From Chitinophagales bacterium (GTDB taxonomy: Bacteria; Bacteroidota; Bacteroidia; Chitinophagales; UBA2359), in contig JAHDFD010000007.1 in the NCBI GenBank assembly GCA_020628375.1, positions 62,001 through 126,000 of the forward strand: a stretch of DNA of 64,000 bases, written 5' to 3'. This document shows positions 36,401 to 43,182 of the stretch, in pieces. The translations under genes were made by a program, and so were the position numbers. The notes beneath the pieces were generated by a model that did no database searches, was not told the origin of the DNA, and worked only from the letters and a program-made list of their open reading frames with translations. Numbering within the stretch: position 1 is the stretch's first letter; each line of letters begins with the position of its first letter.

Positions 36401-36786
36401 GTAAGCCAGGTCTGAACTTTGTTAATTTAGAAGCAAATAATAACTATCGTTTAGCAATTTACCACAAAGGACATCTAGGCGTTTTAAGCGCAAATAGTAT
36501 TGTGGCAGGAAGTTCCATTACCTACGATTTTACCACTGCGCAACAAGCACAGGGTATTCAACAAACCAAGCCATCAGGAAGTGTTTTTACCTTGTATGCC
36601 GGAGATTATGATAATAATGGTATTGTTAATAATCTTGACTTCAACCTTTGGACTTCCAATTCAGCAATAGTAAATTCTTACGAACATTTCGATGGTGATT
36701 GTAATGGTGTGGTGAATAACCAGGATTTCAATTTATGGAATTTAAATAAAAGCAAAGTGGGAGAGACGAGTATTTATTTGCCTTAG
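33493..36786 (+). CDS. Secreted M60-like metalloprotease with dockerin-like C-terminal module
   Basis: 1097 residues from ATG 33493. Signal peptide (SVCCFFLLEIANAQ). Residues about 30-260 look like a LamG-type beta-sandwich. Peptidase M60 features follow: RPTGYYAAPGEIITINIP, then the zinc site HEMGH (H637, E638, H641) with a further Glu at 651. M60/enhancin enzymes degrade mucins and other O-glycoproteins, which suggests a host- or glycoprotein-degrading role. The ~210-residue C-terminal module is the same as in the DM13 protein (LFLEGPYN to KSKVGETSIYLP). Its last 373 bp are repeated at 38780-39328. Confidence 0.88.
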   Translation: MKVIKFFIPSVIFSISVCCFFLLEIANAQVAHFNFNNNLQDQINNHDCTYLESGMPAANAPEFSTSGGTQIQLDPIQGLQIANSFWTEIDTSKNIEIEMTFTITDIGAGEGKIDIINCQDSPNSPGFNIHTRHDETSDQEDYSMIFSYSDGGFEEGVPNHIGHDEVYLGDFLAGEEISLRLIIDLENLFLTALVNGRYTNVILNDFYDWTLIKSHIKNNPWYFGWRFGLEDFIEFEGEVYTASMAVDDAKIFSPKQAGNTTALQTALQSMTAHVNGSNTLSLASRTNFLTTILFNYDGNFNAVSTEIFDYMDDYEANYPPLFSDRSPVLPITMEPEAQLLYFLQQTIFDTEYTTANLSMLEGLVYEASTIFPGPVSSVAPRSINANVEINGTHNYMPAARVVADLTDAKRPTGYYAAPGEIITINIPPSLTGAGLKVMIGAQDEDMSFVGEINRFVRISKTYELNSTSTQILSPFGGGIYLKIPVGSNHNWFNITINGAVKSPYYSYLQGRVTPINEWNTDMNNHYVEWVDLESEKYMMTLPLSHVESVVTDPADLMQQWNDIMAGVRYIGGRPANRPRAEYFAVDSRLPSGAFGTGYPQIIGHADAPFEPAEYDEFFPTYINHPTYFNSGLEILFHEMGHAVAHPTLNTEVESIVHLLAIHTYQALYDLSLDSAFVYSSGEKHTMDEATIDWMIAENFRNGDRMDCDPTMEDYACDELRYQHRSFAKYIEMVECFGWESVHEMNKYFYDNWSTTPNPDDWIEVNPDNMIRGASYGMNVNMAPLMHFWGLIPSAGLQAELETLPRSPQLLCKLLEYRDLVPQNQTEFQVWYNQNYPKKDAVHHDRYDYALANYNTDNYANAMTDQIDFLIDTYFPDRTNIQLKLFLEGPYNSASNQMNTTLNTTNLIPLEQPFNIAPYNYSGTERVLAIPSNDIVDWVLVQARAANSWETIIESQACFLLKDGTLMNVNGKPGLNFVNLEANNNYRLAIYHKGHLGVLSANSIVAGSSITYDFTTAQQAQGIQQTKPSGSVFTLYAGDYDNNGIVNNLDFNLWTSNSAIVNSYEHFDGDCNGVVNNQDFNLWNLNKSKVGETSIYLP

Positions 36787-36802
36787 ATGAGTAGATGCTT
36801 AG
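36430..36802 (+). repeat. Direct repeat, intact copy (3' end of the M60 gene plus 16 bp of flank)
   Basis: 36430-36616 matches 38780-38966 (181/187 identical) and 36611-36802 matches 39137-39328 (184/192 identical), counted by eye. The similarity continues past the stop codon (ATGAGTAGATGCTTAG). It forms the left arm of a pair flanking the ATPase/TOPRIM operon. Confidence 0.92.
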
Positions 36803-36836
36803 CTGATGAAGTACATCACCTAATAATAAATTTCTA

Positions 36837-36844
36837 TACCTTTG
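36837..36844 (+). promoter_or_regulatory. -7 box TACCTTTG ahead of the ATPase/TOPRIM operon
   Basis: Exact TAnnTTTG match 19 bp before the ATG at 36864, downstream of the repeated segment, so the cassette carries its own promoter. Confidence 0.6.
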
Positions 36845-36863
36845 TTTCTATATAGTTTCAAGA

Positions 36864-37958
36864 ATGGTAGAAGGCGTAAGCATAGAAAATTTTAAATCAA
36901 TTGAAAAGCTAAAATTTAAGCTGGCTCGGCTCAATGTTTTTATTGGTGCAAACGGAGCAGGTAAAACCAATATTTTTGAAGCTATAACTTTTGGTGCAGC
37001 CGCATCTGCCAATAAATTAGATACCGAATTTTTAAGTTCTCGAGGCATTAGAGTTACTGAACCTGAGTTGATGCGTTCGGCGTTCGAGAAGAACTACAAT
37101 TCTGTTTCAATTATGATATATTGGGTTGATAAAGAAATACATCTTGGAATACATTATGATGGTATAAATCATAGACCAATTATTTCAAGGCGAAAAGATC
37201 ATAAAGAAATTTATGAAGAAATACACGAGGTCTTTAAAGAAAATATGGGGTTAGATGCATTTATAGAAAAATCCAAAGAATTATTTATTGATAAAAATTC
37301 AGTAAAACAATATAACTTTCTCAACTACTCCCCAGTCGAAAAAGCCTTACGGAAATTCGAGGATAATGAAAAAATTCAGCCATTAGGCATAAATGGTGAA
37401 GGCTTATTCAAGCTACTTAAAGAAATGAGTGATGAAGAATTATCCGAAATAAAAGAAAACCTACAATTGTTAGATTGGTTTGAAGATATGGAAATTCCGA
37501 ACGGACTTCTGTCTATGGAAAAACGCCTTAATATTAAGGATCGTTTTATTGCGTCCGATATAGAATATTTTGATCATAAAAGTACTAACGAAGGTTTTTT
37601 GTTTCTGCTCTTTTACTTGGCACTGGTGATTAGTAAGAAAACGCCTAAGTTTTTTGCTATTGATAATATTGATAATGCATTGAACCCTAAATTATGTATT
37701 CAAATTATTCAAACGTTAAGCCAATTAGCAGAAAAACATGATAAACAAATATTGCTTTCTACACATAATCCTTCAATATTAGATGGTCTGAATCTGGAGA
37801 ATAAAAACGAGAAACTATTTGTTGTTTACCGAAATGCTGAGGGTAGGACTAAACTGAAAAAAATAGATTCCAGTAATTTTAATACGAATGGCAATGTTCG
37901 TTTATCAGAAGCATTTATTCGTGGTTATATTGGTGGACTAAATAAATATGCTTTCTAA
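36864..37958 (+). CDS. ABC/SMC-type AAA ATPase of an OLD/RloA-like two-gene system
   Basis: 364 residues. Walker A GANGAGKT at 28-35 follows FKSIEKLKFKLARLNVFIG, the RecF/OLD-like start. The signature region is STNEGFLFLLFYLAL. The Walker B position reads FFAIDNIDNALNP (D267), with Asn268 where the catalytic Glu normally stands. A switch-His motif (LSTHNPSILDGL, about 300) is present. The C-terminus is basic. It overlaps the next gene by one base (TAATG), so ATPase and TOPRIM-like partner are probably made in a fixed ratio. ATPase plus TOPRIM pairs of this layout (OLD class, PARIS, RloAB) act in phage defence; this role is inferred. Confidence 0.83.
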   Translation: MVEGVSIENFKSIEKLKFKLARLNVFIGANGAGKTNIFEAITFGAAASANKLDTEFLSSRGIRVTEPELMRSAFEKNYNSVSIMIYWVDKEIHLGIHYDGINHRPIISRRKDHKEIYEEIHEVFKENMGLDAFIEKSKELFIDKNSVKQYNFLNYSPVEKALRKFEDNEKIQPLGINGEGLFKLLKEMSDEELSEIKENLQLLDWFEDMEIPNGLLSMEKRLNIKDRFIASDIEYFDHKSTNEGFLFLLFYLALVISKKTPKFFAIDNIDNALNPKLCIQIIQTLSQLAEKHDKQILLSTHNPSILDGLNLENKNEKLFVVYRNAEGRTKLKKIDSSNFNTNGNVRLSEAFIRGYIGGLNKYAF

Positions 37959-38659
37959 TGCCATCATTTGCACTTATTACCGAAGGAATTACAGACCAAA
38001 TTATCATAGAAAATATATTATTTGGTTTCTATAATTCTAAAGATATATTCATTGAGAAATTACAACCAAAACGAGATACCATAAACGACGATAAGGCAAC
38101 AACAAGTGGTAATTGGGATCAGGTTTTTAAGTATTGTGAATCTGCTGATTTTAGAGAAAACTTTGAAACCATCTTAGATTCTTATGTCATTATCCATATC
38201 GATGCTGATGTGTTTTTTACAGGTGAAATATCCGAGAAATATCGAATTTCAGTGAAAGATAATGATGGTGTTGACCTGAATTATGAAGATTTATATAAAG
38301 CAATTCAATCAAAATTAGTTGAAAGTATTGGAAAAGAGGTTTTCGAGAAATATGAAGATAGAATTGTTTTTGCCATAGCTGTAAACGAGACAGAATGTTG
38401 GCTTTTGCCTATATACTATGATGATAAAAGAAAAGCAAAAACAGTTAACTGCATAAACACGATAAATCCTGAATTGAAAAAGAAGTTGGGTTTTACAATA
38501 GCCAAGAAAAATATTGATTATTATAGAAAAGCGGCAAAGCCATATTTGAAACATAAAACCATAATATCAAAATATGCTAAAAACCCAAGTTTGAATACTT
38601 TTATTGAAAATTTAGAAAAACTTAGCATTGACTTTCCTGAAGAAGATGAGTGGATCTAA
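37958..38659 (+). CDS. TOPRIM/RloB/DUF4276-like nuclease partner of the ATPase
   Basis: 233 residues. Acidic motifs in TOPRIM-like order are visible: ITEGITD with Glu9, VIIHIDADVF with Asp82 and Asp84, and NETECWLL with Glu144 and Glu146. The ECWLL motif resembles the E-x-W segment of DUF4276/RloB proteins. A basic C-terminal half (KKKLGFTIAKKN, KAAKPYLKHK) could bind nucleic acid. It is translationally coupled to the ATPase gene. In related systems such a subunit is a nuclease or a toxin restrained by the ATPase until infection. The exact family needs a profile search. Confidence 0.75.
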   Translation: MPSFALITEGITDQIIIENILFGFYNSKDIFIEKLQPKRDTINDDKATTSGNWDQVFKYCESADFRENFETILDSYVIIHIDADVFFTGEISEKYRISVKDNDGVDLNYEDLYKAIQSKLVESIGKEVFEKYEDRIVFAIAVNETECWLLPIYYDDKRKAKTVNCINTINPELKKKLGFTIAKKNIDYYRKAAKPYLKHKTIISKYAKNPSLNTFIENLEKLSIDFPEEDEWI

Positions 38660-38751
38660 TGAACGCTAGATTCTAATTAACTTTAACTAACGAAAATAGC
38701 GAGTACTTTACTACCATAATCAGCAGTGGCTTCAATGTAAGAATGATTTTG

Positions 38752-38773
38752 GTTTTGGTCAGTTGACCAAAAC
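38752..38773. repeat. Palindrome beside the right-hand repeat junction
   Basis: Perfect 10-bp arms GTTTTGGTCA (38752-38761) and TGACCAAAAC (38764-38773) around GT, ending 6 bp before the right copy of the direct repeat begins at 38780. It may be the terminator of the TOPRIM gene or a junction-related site; it has no T-tract. Confidence 0.55.
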
Positions 38774-38779
38774 AGTTGA

Positions 38780-39312
38780 GAAGCAAATAATAACTATCAT
38801 TTAGCAATTTACCACAAAGGACATTTGGGGGTTTTAAGCGCAAATAGTATTGTGGCAGGAAGTTCCATTACCTACGATTTTACCACTGCGCAACAAGCGC
38901 AGGGTATTCAACAAACCAAGCCATCAGGAAGTGTTTTTACCTTGTATGCTGGAGATTATGATAATACAAATTTAAATATTAAAAAACGTACAAATTTTCG
39001 TGTCATATTGAGCGTAATGTAATGAAGTCGAAATATAGACACCTCCCTATTTTTCGGGGCATGACTCGTATATTGGGCTTAATTTGATAGTAGCTCACGC
39101 TCTCATAAATGTACGATATATTAAAGTTGAAATTGTATAATAATGGTATTGTTAATAATCTTGACTTTAACCTTTGGACTTCCAATTCAGCAATAGTGAA
39201 TTCTTACGAACATTTCGATGGTGATTGCAATGGTGTGGTGAATAACCAGGATTTCAATTCATGGAATTTGAATAAGAGTAAAGTGGGAGAGACGAGTATT
39301 TATTTGCCGTAG
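38780..39312 (+). pseudogene. 5'-truncated dockerin-tail gene interrupted by a small insertion
   Basis: The sequence encodes the last ~120 residues of the C-terminal module of the M60 protein (EANNNYHLAIYHKGHLGVLS to NKSKVGETSIYLP, stop at 39310-39312). It has no start: an in-frame TGA precedes it at 38777-38779. It is split after GDYDN by a ~171-bp insert. Of 14 base differences from the M60 gene, 12 are silent, so this copy evolved as a working gene before it was cut and interrupted. The TTG-started and ATG-started short frames across it are pieces of this one remnant. Confidence 0.9.
38966..39136. mobile_element. MITE-like 171-bp insertion with target-site duplication
   Basis: Compared with the intact copy, 170-171 bp are inserted after GATAAT. 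ATAAT (or ATAATA) is present on both sides (38961-38965 and 39137-39141), a 5-6 bp target duplication. The ends are imperfect inverted repeats: ACAAATTTAAATATT at the left and, on the reverse strand at the right, ACAATTTCAACTTTA, both followed 6 bases later by CGTACA. No coding capacity. The interior contains GTCATATTGAGCG and GAAGTCGAAATATAGAC, similar to widespread Bacteroidota intergenic repeats. Confidence 0.75.
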
Positions 39313-39328
39313 ATGAGTAGATGCTTAG
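39137..39328 (+). repeat. Direct repeat, right arm, second segment
   Basis: Continues the duplicated module after the insertion and runs 16 bp past the stop codon, where identity to the intact copy ends. The first segment of this arm is 38780-38966. Confidence 0.9.
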
Positions 39329-39434
39329 TTTTTTAGTATTGTTAAGAAGCAAGATTTTGGCACTCAATTTGTCCATTTTTAAGGTTTTGTGAGTTGTTTA
39401 GTAATGGCTAAACAGACTTTTTAAACCTGATCTA

Positions 39435-41675
39435 ATGGATAAAGGCTTATTTTTTATTCTTATTTACTTTATTGCCATACAATATGTTTCTTCCCAGAAT
39501 ATAGGGATTACTATCAATGATATTAAGACCACTTCAGATCAGGATTTTTCTGCCTATACTAATAATGCTGATACTGCTTTTATTGTAGGAGTTCAGTTGG
39601 CAGAAATTAAGCATCCAGACTTTATAATGTTTATAGATGAGAGTATCTCAAAAGCTCAAAGTAGAAATAATGAGCTAGGATTGATTCGCTTGAAAGCATT
39701 GAAAGCGCAAAAAGAGTTAGAAGTTTATGGCATAAAAACTCAAAAGCAAGATCATATTATCAATGATGCTGAATCGAATAATAGTATTCAGACAGATGAA
39801 TTAATAAAACCTGATATTTCAGAAAGTGTAGCCGATAGAAATGTTGAAGAAACGGAAAGTGTAGAAAAGAAAGAAGAACAAAGTGAGGATTTAGATTTTG
39901 ATATTGACGAAGTAATTCGTGTTAATCCGGGAAATAAGTTAAAAGTATATGCACAGGCAGCAAAAAACTATTTTGAAAAAGATGCCTACGAAGAAGCTTT
40001 AGAATACAGTCAGCTCTGGTGGGAATCTGCAGAAGAAGAACAAGACATAACAAATATTATTGATGCTAAAAATATGATGGGGGAGCTTTCGAGACTATTT
40101 GGTCTTAGTGCAGAATCAATACAGTTTCATCAGGATGCCCTTAAATTATCTGAAGAACAAAAAGATAATGCTCGTATAGCATATAGCCATTCAAATTTAG
40201 GAGCCTTACATGCTTCTATCGATAATTTTGATGAAGCACTTGAAAGCCTTAATAAAGCCTTAGAAGTACAAATAGCCAATAATATTCCGAAAGACAGAAA
40301 TATTATTTATCAGAGACGTGCGAAACTTTTTCTGAAACAAAAACAAGCCCAAAAGGCTATTAAAGAAATAGAAGCTTGTAGTGAACATTGCAGAAAAATG
40401 AATAACCTGAATAATGTAATTGTTAATGAAAATATCATTGGCGATATTCACAAAGACAATCAGGAATTAACTAATAGCCTTTTGCGGTACGAAAAAAGCT
40501 TTCAGCTATCGGGGGAGTATCAGAAACAATCTTTACTCGCTATGAATTATGCTGATCTGGGGATTCTTGCCAATGAAAAGAAGCAATATAATAAGGCTGT
40601 AGAAAGCTGTAAAAAAGGTTATGAAATTGCTAAGAAAATAAAACATGAAGAATTTTTAAGTAATAACTGTTCTTGTTTATATACTGCCTATAAAGTGTTA
40701 GGGAATGCAGATGATGCCCTTAAGTATTATGAAGAACACAAAGCGCTAAAAGACAAAATATACGATACCGAACAACTGAAAAAAGTATCCAGATTACAAG
40801 CAACTTTTCAATATGAAAACGAAATAACCGAAAAGGATTACGAAATTAAATTACTTGAAGAAAAGAAAAGAGAACAGAATTTAATGCTCACCATACTAGG
40901 GCTTTTAGCAGCCTTACTGGTTGGTATAGCTTGTTTTATTTACAGAAACTTACATCTTAAAAACAGATATAACAATGAGTTGGAAGACAAAAATGATTTG
41001 TTGGAAGAGCAGAAGGTGATCATTCAAAAAGAAAAAGATAAAACGGAAGAATTATTACTGAATATTCTACCTGCTGAAACCGCTAAGGAGCTAAAAGAAA
41101 AAGGAAGTGCCGAGACCAAAGAATACAAAAATGTAAGTATTTTATTTTCCGATTTTGTAGGATTTACTGAAATGTCGGAAAAGCTTTCTGCAAAAGAATT
41201 GGTGAAAGAACTCAATCACTGTTTTAATTATTTCGACGAATTAATGGACGAGCTCAAGCTAGAAAAGATCAAAACCATAGGTGATGCTTATATGTGTGTA
41301 TCGGGTTTGCCTAATCCTGATACTGCTTCTTCAAAAAATATTGTTTTAGCTGGTTTGGCAATGCAGAAATTTATTGAAAACAGAAAAATGGAAAGGAAAA
41401 TGCAGGGACTTCCTGCTTTCGAAATGCGCGTAGGAATTCATACAGGACCAGTAGTCGCTGGAATTGTAGGTTCAAAAAAATTCCAATATGATATTTGGGG
41501 CGATACTGTAAATATTGCCTCCAGAATGGAGAGTAATGGCGATGTTGGTAAAGTGAATATTTCGAAAGTTACACACAAACTTATAGAATATGATGATTCA
41601 TTTGAATGTAAATACAGAGGTCATTTAAAAGTAAAAGGTAAAGGAGATATGGAAATGTATTTTGTGGAGGGTTAG
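39435..41675 (+). CDS. TPR-containing class III adenylate cyclase
   Basis: 746 residues. Signal peptide (FIAIQYVSSQ), an acidic low-complexity linker (about 110-160), TPR repeats in the periplasm (about 175-450, e.g. SHSNLGALHASIDNFDEALESLNKAL), one TM helix (about 483-503), a short coiled coil, and a cytoplasmic cyclase domain from about 565. Metal-binding Asp are in FSDFVGFTE and IGDAYM. The purine-selecting residues Lys in EKIKTIG and Asp in YDIWGDTVN fit ATP rather than GTP. It probably converts a periplasmic or envelope protein-protein cue into cAMP. Monocistronic. Confidence 0.92.
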   Translation: MDKGLFFILIYFIAIQYVSSQNIGITINDIKTTSDQDFSAYTNNADTAFIVGVQLAEIKHPDFIMFIDESISKAQSRNNELGLIRLKALKAQKELEVYGIKTQKQDHIINDAESNNSIQTDELIKPDISESVADRNVEETESVEKKEEQSEDLDFDIDEVIRVNPGNKLKVYAQAAKNYFEKDAYEEALEYSQLWWESAEEEQDITNIIDAKNMMGELSRLFGLSAESIQFHQDALKLSEEQKDNARIAYSHSNLGALHASIDNFDEALESLNKALEVQIANNIPKDRNIIYQRRAKLFLKQKQAQKAIKEIEACSEHCRKMNNLNNVIVNENIIGDIHKDNQELTNSLLRYEKSFQLSGEYQKQSLLAMNYADLGILANEKKQYNKAVESCKKGYEIAKKIKHEEFLSNNCSCLYTAYKVLGNADDALKYYEEHKALKDKIYDTEQLKKVSRLQATFQYENEITEKDYEIKLLEEKKREQNLMLTILGLLAALLVGIACFIYRNLHLKNRYNNELEDKNDLLEEQKVIIQKEKDKTEELLLNILPAETAKELKEKGSAETKEYKNVSILFSDFVGFTEMSEKLSAKELVKELNHCFNYFDELMDELKLEKIKTIGDAYMCVSGLPNPDTASSKNIVLAGLAMQKFIENRKMERKMQGLPAFEMRVGIHTGPVVAGIVGSKKFQYDIWGDTVNIASRMESNGDVGKVNISKVTHKLIEYDDSFECKYRGHLKVKGKGDMEMYFVEG

Positions 41676-41696
41676 ATTAGAATAGTTGTTGCCCCA

Positions 41697-41727
41697 ATAA
41701 AAAAGCCGCATACAAAAGCATGCGGCT
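41697..41727 (-). terminator. Terminator of the O-methyltransferase gene
   Basis: Arms AGCCGCAT (41704-41711) and ATGCGGCT (41720-41727); on the minus strand the hairpin is followed by TTTTTTATT. It lies 27 bp past the minus-strand stop, between convergent genes. Confidence 0.85.
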
Positions 41728-41754
41728 CAAAAGCTAAGCTATGGAAAAAATCCA

Positions 41755-42384
41755 TTATTTTACCAAACTTATAATCGCGATCTTCCCTCCGAATTTATGT
41801 TCGATCTCGAATTTTTCATTTTGAGCAATTACCCTCAGAAATCGCTTTGTTTCAGGGAAATTGGCATTGTCAACATAAATAAGCGTTTGACTGTGAAAAT
41901 GCGATTCCAACATTTGGAATAAAGGTAAATACAAATCTTTCCAACCATCTAAAAACAAAAGATCAATTGCTTGATCGTGATTTTTCAGTGTTTCCATTGC
42001 GTCGCCTACTCTCACTTCTATTAAGTCTGAAACACCCGCTTTCTCAAAATTTTCTTTTGCTATTTGAGCTTTAGAATCAATTAATTCAGTAGTAATGATT
42101 TTACCACCTGTTTCAACTGCTCCTTTTGCTAAACAAAGCGTAGAAATTCCAAAAGAAGTTCCAAACTCAACAATATTCTTAATATTGTTATCTATTACGA
42201 GTTGAGTCAATTCTTTACCTTCAGTTTTTGAAATCGATAGGTAAACATCCTTGAAATCGGATGGTTGTAAAGGTCGGAATAAGCTTTTTGATGCGCCTTT
42301 CATCATTTTAAGCATATCGAATTTTGCATCGCTGAAAAGGTGGTTTAAAACATTTGTGATTTGAAGCTGCTTGCTTACTGTCAT
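41755..42384 (-). CDS. Class I SAM-dependent O-methyltransferase (family 3 type)
   Basis: 209 residues. The SAM-binding motif I is NIVEFGTSFGISTLCLAKG (about residues 70-88), then an acidic end of beta2 (IITTELIDSKAQIAKENFEKAG), motif DLIEVRVGDAMETL, and the metal/catalytic strand IDLLFLDGWKDLYLPLFQML. The order matches family-3 O-methyltransferases (catechol/caffeoyl-CoA type), usually metal dependent. The substrate is unknown. It is a stand-alone gene. Confidence 0.83.
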   Translation of the reverse strand: MTVSKQLQITNVLNHLFSDAKFDMLKMMKGASKSLFRPLQPSDFKDVYLSISKTEGKELTQLVIDNNIKNIVEFGTSFGISTLCLAKGAVETGGKIITTELIDSKAQIAKENFEKAGVSDLIEVRVGDAMETLKNHDQAIDLLFLDGWKDLYLPLFQMLESHFHSQTLIYVDNANFPETKRFLRVIAQNEKFEIEHKFGGKIAIISLVK

Positions 42385-42440
42385 TTTTGAAATTTAGTTA
42401 ATAAATAAGGAGTAATGATTTAGAGTTTGTTTGATCTTTT

Positions 42441-42470
42441 ACCCCTTGCTAGTCGCTGACCAGCAAGTTG
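42441..42470 (+). terminator. Hairpin with T-tract on the plus strand (copy 1)
   Basis: CTTGCTAGTC, loop, GACCAGCAAG (one mismatch) followed by CATTTTTATT. A near copy with the same flanks, including TTATTGTTCTAnTGTnTTG, lies at 43121-43172. The T-tract is on the plus strand although both neighbouring genes are on the minus strand. Confidence 0.5.
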
Positions 42471-42511
42471 CATTTTTATTGTTCTATTGTATTGTCTGAC
42501 TAGAAGAGTTT

Positions 42512-42895
42512 TTATTTTTTAATGCTGAAGAAGGCAAATATTTCTATTAAACACATAACGCCACCAAAAATGGCAACGGGCATATTTCCAGCAATAAGAT
42601 TATGCACACAATCCATACCATCTGTTACAATTCGTAATATTAAAACTGTTTGAATTACCGAAGCATTTTTTTGTAGTAGCCCAAAGGTAGTTGCTGCTGC
42701 TGTTCCTATATTTCTAGCTAAAAACAATCCTAAAGGACCTGCAAGTGATAGTGCGTCAGGGGCAGATAATGCTCCCCATCCAGTAAATAAATTTCCTGGA
42801 CTAAAGTAACCTGTTGCACAAAAAGCCACAGTAAGAAGTACAGTAAACCACAAGTAAATAGTTACCCATTTTGGTGTTGCTGTTGAATTTGCCAT
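42512..42895 (-). CDS. Hypothetical four-TM membrane protein
   Basis: 127 residues with four hydrophobic helices (about 10-30, 45-62, 75-90 and 102-122). The segment RIVTDGMDCVHNLIAGNMPVAIFGG lies between the last two. I do not recognise the family. It has no operon partner (116 bp and 287 bp to its same-strand neighbours). Confidence 0.65.
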   Translation of the reverse strand: MANSTATPKWVTIYLWFTVLLTVAFCATGYFSPGNLFTGWGALSAPDALSLAGPLGLFLARNIGTAAATTFGLLQKNASVIQTVLILRIVTDGMDCVHNLIAGNMPVAIFGGVMCLIEIFAFFSIKK

Positions 42896-43122
42896 TTTTT
42901 TATTATTTTAAAGTTTTGAAAAAAACAATGCTCCTTTCTAATCAATTTCTTTAGCATGTTAGAGAAATTGATTAGAGTTTATTATGAAAACTGATTACGA
43001 TATTTTGATAAGAGGCTTCGACGACGCTCAGCTACCGAATTTATGCGGTCAGTGATTGGACTTGCACACAAGCTTGTCGAACTGACTTTACAACAATTTT
43101 CGTAATAAGGTCTATTTTTTGT

Positions 43123-43157
43123 CCCTTGCTGGTCAGCGACCAGCAAGGGGCATTTTT
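43123..43157 (+). terminator. Hairpin with T-tract on the plus strand (copy 2)
   Basis: Perfect 12-bp arms CCCTTGCTGGTC (43123-43134) and GACCAGCAAGGG (43138-43149) around AGC, followed by GCATTTTTTTA. The same sequence family as the copy at 42441-42470. No plus-strand gene lies upstream, so it may stop antisense transcription or serve both strands weakly. Confidence 0.65.
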
Positions 43158-43182
43158 TTATTGTTCTACTGTGTTGCCGAAA

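Noticed and set aside
38825..39312. Two short ORFs (65 and 67 codons) reported as separate genes
   Set aside because: They are two pieces of one truncated dockerin-tail copy split by the MITE-like insertion; neither has a proper start.
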